Source: Schistocephalus solidus (Eukaryota; Platyhelminthes; Cestoda; Diphyllobothriidea; Diphyllobothriidae). Taken from it: a stretch of 64,000 nucleotides of DNA. Positions 55,645 through 64,000 of this stretch are shown one piece after another (the first letter of the stretch is position 1; every line of letters begins with the position of its first letter). The position numbers and the translations under genes were made by a program. The DNA lies in contig WEDG01000221.1 in assembly GCA_017591395.1 (NCBI GenBank), positions 90,726-154,725 on the forward strand, given 5' to 3'. The notes beneath the pieces were generated by a model. It had not been told where the DNA came from, did not search any database, and saw only the letters and a program-made list of their open reading frames with translations.

Positions 55645-56045
55645 CTAATAATAATAATAATAATAATAAATTTTATATTTAAGGCCCAGAGAGCCCCGTC
55701 ATTTCAAACTTATTATCACGGTATAAATAAATACAAAGTGGATAATTGCTGCAATATGTGAGCATCCATATGAACAGCATAAATGAGTAGTATAGTAGGC
55801 ATATCCGATTCAGAACGATTTGCCATTTTTAAAACAATAGTCAACAATCTTTGACACATACGGTGAACTAGAAAATAAGTGCTAAAAAAACTCTTACGGT
55901 TAAATCGGAGGCGGAGTTCAGCGAGCCGCCAATTTAAAAAAAATAGGAGGAAAAAACTGCTTCACTTAAAAACTAATAGCTAGATGCAATGGGAAAGTAT
56001 TGTGATGTTGCTCGCAACGTATGAGCAACGTATAACTGATGAACC
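55645..56045 (-). mobile_element. family D LINE 3' end
   Basis: An ATA/ATT trinucleotide run at 55651-55672, then TTTAAGGCCCAGAGAGCCCC, CGGTATAAATAAATACAAAG and ACTCTTACGGTTAAATCGGA, collinear with 26440-26790 in the nested D. Only 3' UTR is present. It runs directly into the ORF1 fragment at 56050. Confidence 0.75.
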
Positions 56046-56049
56046 AGTT

Positions 56050-56530
56050 ATTCGTTTAGTTTAATGGGTGTCGGAATAAAAATTCGATATACTTGTCAAA
56101 AGGTTTGGCCAAGGTGGCATTTTGTTTATTATTTTGGTTATACTGGGTTATACGCTTTGCATTATATTTGGCATCGTTGGAAGTGCCTGCTTGTGGTTCT
56201 ACTGAGGAGACTGTATTATGAACATCTTGCTTGAGCTGAGTGGCTTTGGTCTGCAGTGCACGTCTTTCCGTAGGTGTGAAATCTGGACTTATGAATGCTC
56301 TTCGGTTGAGCAGAGTGTGGTTTACTGCAGGGTTTTGTAGAATTAGATCGCTTTCGGTCAGTGAATAGAGAGTCACATCCACTGGCTTATTTTTGCTTCA
56401 TTTGTTAAGCTTTTTGGTGGAAGCTATGCGGATGTTAAGACCACACGGGTGTATGAGTTGTTGGATTGATGGTGTTGGGTTAACCGTGTGAGGGATATTG
56501 TGGATATTGCCATGTAACATTTGCTTATTT
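56050..56530 (-). pseudogene. LINE ORF1 C-terminal fragment (family H)
   Basis: From about 56530 leftward: NIHNIPHTVNPTPSIQQLIH, PCGLNIRIASTKKLNK-stop, then KPVDVTLYSLTESDLILQNP, AVNHTLLNRRAFISPDFTPT, ERRALQTKATQLKQDVHNTV and a polar end, KPFDKYIEFLFRHPLN-stop at 56056. The DFTPTERRAL block is the hallmark end of CR1-like ORF1 RRM regions (compare DFSPVERSKRHL in A5). It matches 42893-43350 on the + strand. Only one internal stop separates it into two parts. Confidence 0.7.
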
Positions 56531-56605
56531 TTCTAGCGTCTATCTGTAAATAGGGTTTTCAAAGGCTCTGCCTATCTCCCTTATATGTACTAAATTATAC
56601 TGAAT
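56520..56605 (-). mobile_element. orphan family A 3' UTR end
   Basis: TAGCGTCTATCTGTAAATAG then GGTTTTCAAAGGCTCTGCCT is the reverse complement of 11280-11345, the 3' UTR of the truncated A copy. No coding sequence accompanies it. It adjoins the 3' end of element B. Confidence 0.65.
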
Positions 56606-57300
56606 TATTTTATTTAGAATTTAGAATTTATATTTGGTAAGCACCGGAAGGCACTGTCTAAGCAAACATTAGTAACGAAATAAAGTTATGACAATTTGTG
56701 CAGATATAATGTACAAATACATAACTTGTCCTGCTATGTCAACAGTTAGCAATGTTTAAAAATTAGTGGTGAACTAGAAATAAATAGGCAGTGAAAAAAA
56801 AACTCCTACCATAAAAATGGAGGCAGAGTTCAATAGGCCTTCATTTTTGAATAGAAGGTAGGAGAAAAAACTGCTTAGCAAAAAATGGTCAGGTGGTAGA
56901 GTAGGGTAGGGTAATACTGAAGTAGCAGTTCATAATGAGATATTGAAACGTCGAGGGGATTCGTTCTTGATCACTTATGCGTATGAAACAAAATCTCACG
57001 AAAATGCGTCAATGAACTTAAGTCCTCAGCATCTTAGGATCCATAATTGAATTCTGATGATGGTTAGTATCCAAAGAAACGGTAGCATTTTAGACTGTGG
57101 ACCACCGAATCTGAACATCCGAATGACGTCATCGTTTGGAGTACTGGTGATATAAGGAGACAGCATAGTTCATGGGCGACTCGAGGTAGTGAAAATATAG
57201 TTTCAAGAGGGTCACTTAAATTCCCGATGGTCCTTTCTCCGATTCATGGGGAAAGCTACTGGGAAAAGATGTGGAAAATAAAAGGTTAATAGAATCAGTG

Positions 57301-58875
57301 TTAAGATAAATGTGCAGTCTTTCGCTTGAACGCAGATAGACTAGTTAACGACCTTATTTCAATTGGCAAGTTATTCCAAAGAAAACTATACCTAGAAGCA
57401 AAGAAAAGAGAGCGTTTACACGTAGAGGATGCAGGGGGAGGTATAATTAATGTAGAATTTCTTAGGTTGTAAGGAAGACTAACGGGGGTAATGACAGAAA
57501 GTTTGAGGAGAGTTGAGCTATTATTTAGTCGGAAAAAGGAGACAAAAGCCTGCTTCAAGTCTCCTGACCCAAAAGAAATTTATAGCTTCATTAGCTGGCA
57601 TCTTGTTGAGTAGGAAGTAGTTGAAAAGAGTCGGAAAAAGGATTTTTTTGTGAAATGTCTTTTGACATTTTCAATTTTTGAACGGCTTGATTCATTCATT
57701 AAACCGAAGAAAGGACAGCAAAATTCAAGAATGGGAAGTACAAACATACGATAAAGTCTTAATTTAATTTCAGGAAGGTAGAAATTATAATAAATAAAGC
57801 CGCAAATCTGAGCAGCTTTGGCCGTTATTCTATCGGCATGAGGCAAAAGATCTAATTTATTGTCCTTGATGGAGCCCAAGTCCATTCAATCATAGGGCAA
57901 CCTTCAAAGATAAGAGGTTGCGGCAGCCTTACAGGCCCAAAACTCATGTAGCGACACTTAGTAGGTGAGAACTCCATTAGCCATGTGGAGCTCCAGGCCG
58001 AAAGAGCGTCTAAGTCTGAGTGAATTTGTTCTAGGCACCGTTCGGTCGTAGAGTTAGAGAAGGAATACACGCATTTGAGGTCATCAGCATAAATAAAAGA
58101 TTGAGAATGTTTAACTATCGATGAAATATCATTTATATACAGTAAGAACAACAAAGGACCTAATAGGGTACCTTGAAGGACACCATTAACAATAGGGGTA
58201 GCACTTGAGTATGAGGAACCTACTAAAACTTTTTGTTTTCGATCATTTAGGTATGATCTAATAAAGTCAGTAAAAGGGGACTACGAAATCCTATAGCTTC
58301 TAGTTTAGCTAGAAGTCGTTTATGAGAGCACTTTATCGAATGCCTTACTAAGATCAAAAATAGATAACAACTACAGATCGATGATCATTACGAAGAGAGG
58401 TTAGTAGATTTTAGAAAAGACATGTGGCAGGTTTCACAAGAGCGGTCCGGTAGAAGCCCTGTTGGGTAAAGTTGATAATTTGATTGCTTAAAGCAAAAAT
58501 CGGTGATTTGTTTTTGCATTAGTTTTTCGAAGAGTTTAGCAAGAGAGAGGCGTTTTATGAACACCGCGATAGTTATGAATGTCCGAGCGGGAACCAGATT
58601 TAAAAACTGGTATTATAATGAAGTTTTCCAATAATCGGGGAAGAAACCATTTTTCGAGAAATACTGAGAATAACTTGTAGTAAAGGTGGAAAATCCCTTA
58701 ACTGTTTAATAAGTGAGTTTGGAATGTTATCAGTTCCAACCGAATGTGAATTTTTTAGGTGAGCTATTTCCTTTTGAATACATGAAGGTGAGAAAGTAAT
58801 AGTTGTTAGAAGCGAATTTGAAAGCAGAGGAATTGTGGGAGTGGGGCTAGATTCAGTGGTAAAAGTGGTTGGCAA
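57301..58875 (-). pseudogene. LINE reverse transcriptase and C-terminus (B)
   Basis: 58875-58600: IPLLSNSLLTTITFSPSCIQ, LKNSHSVGTDNIPNSLIKQL, RKMVSSPIIGKLHYNTSF. 58154-57852: MLFLLYINDISSIVKHSQSF, IYADDLKCVYSFSN (catalytic YADD intact), LSAWSSTWLMEFSPTKCRYM, RLPQPLIFEGCPMI. 57885-57580: HADRITAKAAQICGFIYYNF, FCCPFFGLMNESSRSKIENV. 57558-57301: LPYNLRNSTLIIPPPASSTC, FLWNNLPIEIRSLTSLSAFK. The GVLQGTLLGPLLF region near 58180 is in another frame. Confidence 0.8.
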
Positions 58876-58879
58876 AAAC

Positions 58880-60100
58880 GGAATTTAACAATTCAGCTTG
58901 CTTTGCTCAAATCTTCTGTAACAAATTTACACTTTGTTACAGTCGAGTAAGGGCGGGAGTTACATTCAGACGCTTAGCCGATGACCGAACATGGAAGATT
59001 TGAGCAACAGATTTGGATGAATTGGCATCACTTAGTCCCCGAGACTCCTATGCTTATCTCTGCGAGCCTAATTTTTAGATGCTAATTCAAATATTTGTGC
59101 AATCCTTTAAATGAACTGACAAAAAGAGCTTTTAGATGAATCTTAAAGTTGTTTTCATAATTTTTAAGTCTGTTCTGGAGAAAATGCGGAACATTAGAAG
59201 ATGCTGTATTTGAACTAAAAAATCTTAAACGGGATAAAGGCCTGGATTTTTCTGTGAGGCTCTGCAATAGCTCACGGGAAAAAGTTTTGGATCGTTAATT
59301 GAAAAATATGCTATGCCAATCTATAATGCTAACGAAATTATTTATTGTTTCCATGGTTTATGTTAGCAAAGTCGAGGTTATTTGCATTTTAACCTCAGGC
59401 TTCGGAAGAAGTTGGACTGAGAAAACAACAGTGAATTATTGCGTGCGATCACTTTGTGAAAAAGATCATGATGGAAATTCATAAAGAGATGGTGGACATC
59501 GTTTGTAAAATTTTTAATCTAAAAATGTTGTCATTTCTAGTAACTGATCTGACCAGTTGGGACATGTTTTAAAAAGTTAACAGTATCGGCAAATTTCTGA
59601 TGTTTAGGCGGAGAGGAATGCCTGCCAGTCAATGTCTGGCAGATTGAAATCGCCTCACGATTATTTTTGATATCAAATTGAGTATCTGCAACTTTTTAAA
59701 TAGTTCACAGAGCTCGCTTTCATTGCCAAAAATAACACGGAGGATTATAGACACAGCCGTAATTATCGCTTTTTATTGTGCGGAGGATGACTGAAGCAAA
59801 GCATACATTTCAGAAAAGGACGAAATGCTCAGCTGAAAAGGAAATGTACAAAGGATGACTTAATATAGGAGGCACCCACCGCCACGTTTTTTAGCGCGGT
59901 CTTGTCGGGTACAAATTGAAATTATCTATAGCAAGCGTTGAGTCAAAAATAAGAGTGTGAGCCCAGGATTCAGTGATGCACAGCACATCTGGATCAAGCT
60001 CAAAGCTACTGTTCTAAGCTCAGCCATCTTATTTACAACTGACCTCGCATTGAGTGAAACTAAGCTGAGCGTATTCCTGAGCTGCAGGTACGGCTCATCA
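58880..60100 (-). pseudogene. LINE endonuclease and linker (B)
   Basis: Starts near 60060 with LSLVSLNARSVVNKMAELRT; a one-base loss then shifts PDVLCITESWAHTLIFDST into another frame. DFNLPDIDW lies at about 59640 after a further indel, and an SDH-type motif near 59450 is in antisense frames broken by stops. 59267-59082 is linker: SLTEKSRPLSRLRFFSSNTA, SSNVPHFLQNRLKNYENNFK. Close to the + fragment at 37189-37761. Confidence 0.7.
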
Positions 60101-61350
60101 GTTTTTATAAAAAAGGAAAATTTGGTGGCGGAGAAGAAAACTGGAAAGAAGAAACGAAAGGTGGAAAAAAAATCGCTCTGGTCTACAATTTGTCGAAATG
60201 TTATTCTTAAGAGAACTGAGATTATTGTACAACGGCATATTTGGATGAAAACCTTGGAAGGGAAGGCTATATTGTGGCGTTTGAAAGATAGGGGGTGGCA
60301 TAGAAATGAGATTTTGAGGAAAGTAAGCATAAATTGGCGGAAAACGTGCATTTGAAAAAGGAATAAATGATTTTGAAAAACTGGTAACATAATTAGAAGC
60401 GTTAATTATTTGGGGATTTTGGACACTCTTTGGGTTGGGAAAGATGCTAACGTTAGCGTTCGCAGCTGTCGTAGATGCTGAGGGGTTAGCAGGTTTTCCC
60501 ATTGGTAAGAAATTACTGATTTTTAATGCCTGGATTAGCCAATGATTCAGATTTACTGGGAGTTTTCTTAGGGTTAGTAGATTTTGCAGCTATAGCAGGT
60601 ATGGTTTGCTTGGGATGAGAAAGAAGTGGTTTTGAAACAATTTCACTCAAACCAGGAACAAGGTTAACGGGTGAAGATTCGGCTGGAATCAAAATTCCTG
60701 TCGATCCGCAGGGCCGTGGGCGTGCATTAGCTACAGGTCAAACCTCTGAGATAACTTTTGGTATTGAAGGTGTAGACCAAGGCCTCTTGTCTGCTAAGGA
60801 GGGTGAAACCCGACGTTCCATTGAGGGTTTTATCCCTACAGATAAACAACTTATTTTTCAAATATTGAGCTGAGTGCTTTATGTTTAGAGAAAATAAGGT
60901 AAACTTCAATTGCTGAAAAACGTTTGACCAGAATAGGCGGGTTTTTACTACGGGAAGACCACCTTTTAGCTTCCAGCGACTTTTAAAGTTAAAGCCGCAC
61001 GAGTAAAGGAAATGAAATGCAACGTCCAGGGGATTTTACTCTTGGGAACGTTTTTTAAAAAGAAAAATTGAAACTCCTTTTATGTCCGTCAATTGACTCA
61101 GTACTGACCATGTTTATAAAAGGCTCTAGTTTCACGCATTGTTGAGAAGTGAGTGAAGACAACTTTCCCTCAAAAATGGTACCAAGGATCGTGAAGAGTG
61201 AACCATATTTAGACATAAAGGTATTAAAGTTTTCCAGGGCATCAAGGTCTAATTGCTTCATGTTTAAGGTGGGTTGCTCTAGTGGAAGTTTAACGCGAAG
61301 AGGATGTTTGCGTCTAAGCACTGACTGGGGGTTTTCATATTGATTTTAAA
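60098..61350 (-). pseudogene. LINE ORF1 (B)
   Basis: 61321-61055: RVKLPLEQPTLNMKQLDLDA, LENFNTFMSKYGSLFTILGT, ITSQQC-like block, FINMVSTESIDGHKRSFNF-stop, probably helical. 60950-60727: NPPILVKRFSAIEVYLIFSK, LFICRDKTLNGTSGFTLLSR. 60502-60098 is rich in N, P and S (MGKPANPSASTTAANANVSI, PPPIFQTPQYSLPFQGFHPN). No zinc knuckle or RRM is obvious. The same three segments occur in C-left, and parts at 29930 and 62251, so this is a conserved family protein of unknown fold. Confidence 0.55.
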
Positions 61351-61892
61351 AATATAAGTCGATAATACGAGAGAAAAAATTTGCACTAGTGACGTTTTTA
61401 CCGGAATAAAAAGATGTAATATATGAAAAATGTGTTTTTAAGCAAGGCACTGCAAGCAAAATATCTGTAAGGTAACGAGTTTTAAACTGAAAAATTGAAT
61501 TAGCGAAGAGGCTATGCAGGATGAAAAATTATATCAACTGGTATACCAGTTAATGCAAATTATTCTTCGCTGGAAATAAAGTAAACTTACAAATTTTTCA
61601 ACTTTATTTCTAGAATTAAATTTAGATTCCGTCCTTTTTGACGTAAATCTGCGAGAACTGTAATGAGGCTATGTAGGGTGAAAAAGTTTAATAAACTGTA
61701 TATTTCTCCCTTTTGCAATTGCAATAACTGCAAGTTTGTACAGCTGATAATTAGGTAGAATTACAAAAAATTTTCAATAATTTAGCTAATATTTTCAACA
61801 GGAAACGAAGAAATAGGTTGAAAATTTGAGAATTCACTTATCTTCAAATTTGAACAAACCGCCTTCGACCTTGACCTTATGCTTATGTTATG
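61351..61892. other. no gene recognised; AT-rich
   Basis: Strongly AT-rich with no motif-bearing frame. Likely the B 5' UTR or unrelated DNA; nothing decides between them. Confidence 0.4.
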
Positions 61893-62020
61893 CTTTGACT
61901 GAAACATTTTAAAATGTACACCATTTGTTCTATTGACTGTGCACATGCAATGACAGTTTTACATTAATAGGGTCATCAAGGGCAATGCCTGTAACCCTTC
62001 AAACGATACAATCTAAAAAA
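61893..62020 (+). repeat. orphan LINE 3' UTR repeat, pair of 17300-17425
   Basis: GCTTTGACTGAAACATTTT, AAATGTACACCATTT, TTGACTGTGCACATGCAATG and TTACATTAATAGGGTCATCA match 17300-17425 on the same strand. At 17.3 kb this DNA follows the ORF2 end of a LINE; here no coding part precedes it. Confidence 0.75.
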
Positions 62021-62047
62021 TACTGAATTAATAACGTTAAACCTACC

Positions 62048-62251
62048 TTAGGACCTTTCAGCGACCACTGATGTGGCTAAGTGTATAATCGGTTCTATTT
62101 GTGGTACACGTGTTAAGCTGGCTGCAAATGATTTTGAGTCTAATAGTGAGTTGAGCATCGTAAATAAATGTTCATATTTGTCAATAAAGTTTTGCAGACG
62201 TATGCAAGCTGAGAGATATAGTTTATAGATGGTTACTTTTGCGTCGGTCAT
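62048..62251 (-). pseudogene. LINE ORF1 helical segment (B/C type) fragment
   Basis: A 67-codon frame, ACIRLQNFIDKYEHLFTMLN, SLLDSKSFAASLTRVPQIEP, IIHLATSVVAERS-stop, resembles KFGSFLSI/KYGSLFTILGTIFEGKLSSL and the following block in C-left and B. Similarity is modest and based on the pattern FxxKY-L-TxL-LT-Q-EP. Confidence 0.45.
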
Positions 62252-62351
62252 ATTTGTGGCATGTGAATATGTGAGGATTTTGATGGTTTGATGCTACAAC
62301 TTGGGAGCTAGGTTATAGAAGTACACTTCCTATAAATTGAGATGCTAATGC

Positions 62352-62703
62352 TTAGATCCGATCAGATTGACTGCTGCCCATTTCCGAACCACGTGTCCAT
62401 TGTGACGTGTTAAGTAAGAAACTCGTCAGTTACCAACTGAAGTAATTTTTGTTCAAATGAATTTTTCGATGGCGAGCAGTGCATCGAAACCCAATCGAAG
62501 TCGGGAGGGTTGAAATATTCAAATATTAATACGTGTTTGCTGAGATAGATTTGCTTTACCTCCGTGATGAGTGCTTCGTCTGTGTCTGTCAGAACATCTC
62601 CCACGAATTTTGGGTGCCGACACAGTTGAATACGTATTCTGGCTTGATGAAGTTCGTAGCCTCTTAGCCTAGCGCCAGGTCTTGTCTTGGGGCAATGGTG
62701 CAA
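62352..62703 (-). pseudogene. family A endonuclease fragment
   Basis: DTDEALITEVKQIYLSKHVL, IFEYFNPPDFDWVSMHCSPS, KNSFEQKLLQLVTDEFLT-stop, then HVTMDT and GNGQQS. It closely parallels A2 at 13660-13870, but GDFNAPDIDW has become EYFNPPDFDW, losing the catalytic Asp-Phe-Asn arrangement. Both ends break off without the rest of the domain. Confidence 0.7.
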
Positions 62704-62708
62704 ACTCT

Positions 62709-63222
62709 ATTAATATATAAATTGTATATTTAAGGCCAACGGGCCCATAATTCCAAACTTAGTACCATCGTATAAATAAATGCATACTGGATAATTGCTG
62801 CTCTGTTTGCAAAAGCATATGAACAGCAGAAATGAGTAGTACGGTAGGCACATGCGATTCACAACGATGTATACTTTTTAAAACAGCTATTCAACAATCT
62901 TTGGAATATATTGTGAACTAGGAAAGAAGCAGTGAAACAAATCGGGGACATAGTTCATTGGGTCCCAAATTTTACAAAAAATTATAAGAGAAAAACTGCT
63001 TCCCTAAAGAATTAACAGCTAACGTTAATAGGATTGGTATGATGCAGTGAGATAAGACTGTAATGATTAATGACAACGTATGAGGTTTCGGAACGCTCCT
63101 TGTTATGAAAGAGATCATAAAACGGCCAGAGCTACTGTTTACACATATCTGGGAGGTGAGACAGGAGGAGCTCATCCTATACGACCGGGTCGAAACGAAG
63201 AGGGAACAGTTGACATCACGAG
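62709..63222 (-). mobile_element. family D LINE 3' end
   Basis: ATATAAATTGTATATTTAAG, GCCAACGGGCCC, CGTATAAATAAATGCATACT and GTGAACTAGGAAAGAAGCAG follow the same order as 26440-26900 and 55660-56040. Only 3' UTR is present. It is the most diverged of the D tails here. Confidence 0.7.
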
Positions 63223-63226
63223 ATCA

Positions 63227-63290
63227 TTTATTTATAATTAAAATTTGGTTAGCATCGGGAAGGCACTGTCGAAACAAACATGAGTATCGA

Positions 63291-63293
<3 letters not shown>
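63227..63293 (-). mobile_element. orphan family B LINE 3' end (~65 bp)
   Basis: TTTATAATTAAAATTTGGTT then AGCATCGGGAAGGCACTGTC and ACAAACATGAGTATCGAAAT match 56630-56690, the reverse complement of the B 3' end. It lies between a D tail and an (AT)n tract. Confidence 0.6.

Positions 63294-63336
<43 letters not shown>
63294..63336. repeat. (AT)n microsatellite
   Basis: About 21 AT units without interruption, forming the left border of the tRNA-derived repeat. Confidence 0.95.
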
Positions 63337-63340
<4 letters not shown>

Positions 63341-63542
63341 ATAGTGTGTGGCTCACCGATCTGCTTAAGGAACATTTATGTTCCGTTGTGCCCTGAACTC
63401 AGACTGAAAATTACTCACAGGCAGTCGCATAGCGACGTGAAGCACTATGTTGATAATTTGGAACCGACAAAGACAAAGGGAGACCGGAATGGCCATTTCT
63501 GGCTTATTAGCCGTCATCAGCCAGTCATACCCAATCCCAAGT

Positions 63543-63587
63543 GTGGAACACCTGGGATTCGAACCCGCGACCTTGGTATTTGAGTCG
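63543..63587 (-). tRNA. tRNA-Trp-like 3' half in the left repeat unit
   Basis: On the minus strand ACTCAAATACC, AAGGTCGCGGG and TTCGAATCCC reproduce the anticodon-to-T-arm half of the + strand tRNA-like sequence at 63737. The A-box half is missing, and the anticodon region has lost one base (CTCAAAT), so it cannot be functional. Confidence 0.5.
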
Positions 63588-63736
63588 GTTCCCAAATTAT
63601 CAGCTTCACGTCGCTATGCGTCTGCCCGTGAGATACTCAGTCTGCGTTCAGCACAAACGGACCATACATGTTCCTTACAGATCGGTGAGCCACCTACCAT
63701 CATCATATTCCCTGATCGCAACTCGACAAAAGCAAC

Positions 63737-63811
63737 GAGCCCGTGGCTCAATGGTAGAGCGTTCGACTCCAAATACCAAAGGTCGCGGGTTCGAATCCCA
63801 GGTGTTCCACA
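63737..63811 (+). tRNA. tRNA-Trp(CCA)-like sequence, head of a tRNA-derived repeat
   Basis: TGGCTCAATGG at 63744 is the A box and GGTTCGAATCC at 63788 a perfect B box. The D stem GCTC/GAGC pairs. The anticodon loop CTCCAAA gives CCA (Trp), but the 3' side of the anticodon stem (TACCA) no longer pairs with TTCGA, and the acceptor ends do not pair. It is therefore a tRNA-derived pseudogene feeding the repeat, not a working gene. Confidence 0.6.
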
Positions 63812-63899
63812 CTTGGGATTGGGTATGACTGGCTGATGACGGCTAATAAGCCAGAAATGGCCATTCCGGTCTCCCCTTGTCTTTTGTCAGTTCCAAATT

Positions 63900-63902
<3 letters not shown>

Positions 63903-63947
<45 letters not shown>
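63903..63947. repeat. (AT)n microsatellite
   Basis: About 22 AT units, right border of the tRNA-derived repeat, followed by AT-rich sequence to the window end. Confidence 0.95.
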
Positions 63948-63951
<4 letters not shown>

Positions 63952-64000
63952 CAAACGATATAATTTTAAACATATATATATAGAATATAACACGGAGGCA

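Larger units (their letters stand above)
56610..61350 (-). mobile_element. near full-length family B LINE
   Basis: The left end is TTTAGAATTTAGAATTTAT, the reverse complement of the TAAATTC tail. Then 3' UTR (to 57300), ORF2 C-terminus, RT, linker, endonuclease (60100) and ORF1 (60500-61350). It serves as the reference for truncated B copies at 4346, 17470 and 20011 and for the B-like piece at 36370. Many frameshifts are present, but the RT catalytic YADD survives. Confidence 0.85.
63346..63902. repeat. tRNA-derived repeat in inverted copies (order a, b, a', b')
   Basis: 63346-63443 (a: GCTCACCGATCTG ... GCATAGCGACGTGAAGC) is the reverse complement of 63602-63697 (a'). 63450-63592 (b, containing GAGACCGGAATGGCCATTTC) is the reverse complement of 63762-63902 (b'). 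The order a-b-a'-b' is not a simple hairpin. It is what remains if two units of an a'b' tandem array face opposite ways. b and b' contain the 3' half of a tRNA. Confidence 0.8.

Noticed and set aside
63447..63836. 129-codon + frame (HLGFEPATLVF) as a protein
   Set aside because: The reading frame runs through antisense and sense tRNA-derived repeat (GFEP comes from the complement of the B box), so it is a repeat artefact.

Overview
This window looks like a piece of repeat-rich animal chromosome. It contains no recognisable host gene, no operons, no phage or plasmid genes and no CRISPR. Almost everything that can be identified is transposable-element debris: non-LTR retrotransposons (LINEs) of the CR1/Jockey type (an ORF1 plus an ORF2 with endonuclease and reverse transcriptase), one Merlin/IS1595-type DNA transposon, and tRNA-derived short repeats. 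This mix, with (AT)n, (GATA)n and (ATAA)n microsatellites, fits a parasitic flatworm (tapeworm or fluke). That assignment is inference; no single-copy gene here proves it.

I use working letters for LINE families, judged only by similarity inside this window. Family A has an ORF1 with a CxxC-coil start and an RRM-like end, then an APE endonuclease and RT. Copies: 7.7-10.5 (mosaic, +), 10.5-11.35 (+), 11.4-15.7 (-), 20.6-25.3 (-), 25.3-29.0 (-), 36.6-37.2 (+) and 44.4-48.5 kb (+). Families B, C, D and E share another ORF1 type and an ORF2 ending in WNNLP; each has its own 3' microsatellite: B (TAAATTC)n, C (GATA)n, D (TTTA)n after a conserved end, E (ATAA)n. B: 4.35-5.28, 17.5-18.4, 20.0-20.6 and 56.6-61.35 kb. 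C: a head-to-head pair at 30.8-36.1 (-) and 38.45-42.8 kb (+). D and E: 26.4-27.6, 49.3-52.1, 54.35-56.0 and 62.7-63.2 kb. A more degraded LINE F lies at 52.1-54.3 kb, and two orphan ORF1 pieces (H) at 42.9 and 56.3 kb.

Layout: 0-3.8 kb has no genes but holds a degenerate ~328-bp tandem repeat. 3.8-5.7 kb is a Merlin transposase pseudogene split by a LINE. 6-29 kb is a series of broken LINEs in both orientations, some nested or fused. 30.8-42.8 kb is a large inverted LINE structure whose inner ~2.5 kb arms are near identical and share inactivating lesions. 44-48.5 kb holds the best-preserved LINE. 49-62.7 kb is further LINE layers. The last 0.7 kb is a tRNA-Trp-derived repeat in inverted copies between two (AT)n tracts.

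No element appears active: every ORF2 is broken by stops or frameshifts or has lost catalytic residues. The chief interest lies in the events recorded: ultra-short LINE insertions (one with clear target-site duplications and an identifiable empty site), nested insertions, foldback fusions, a microhomology deletion, and the inverted duplication.
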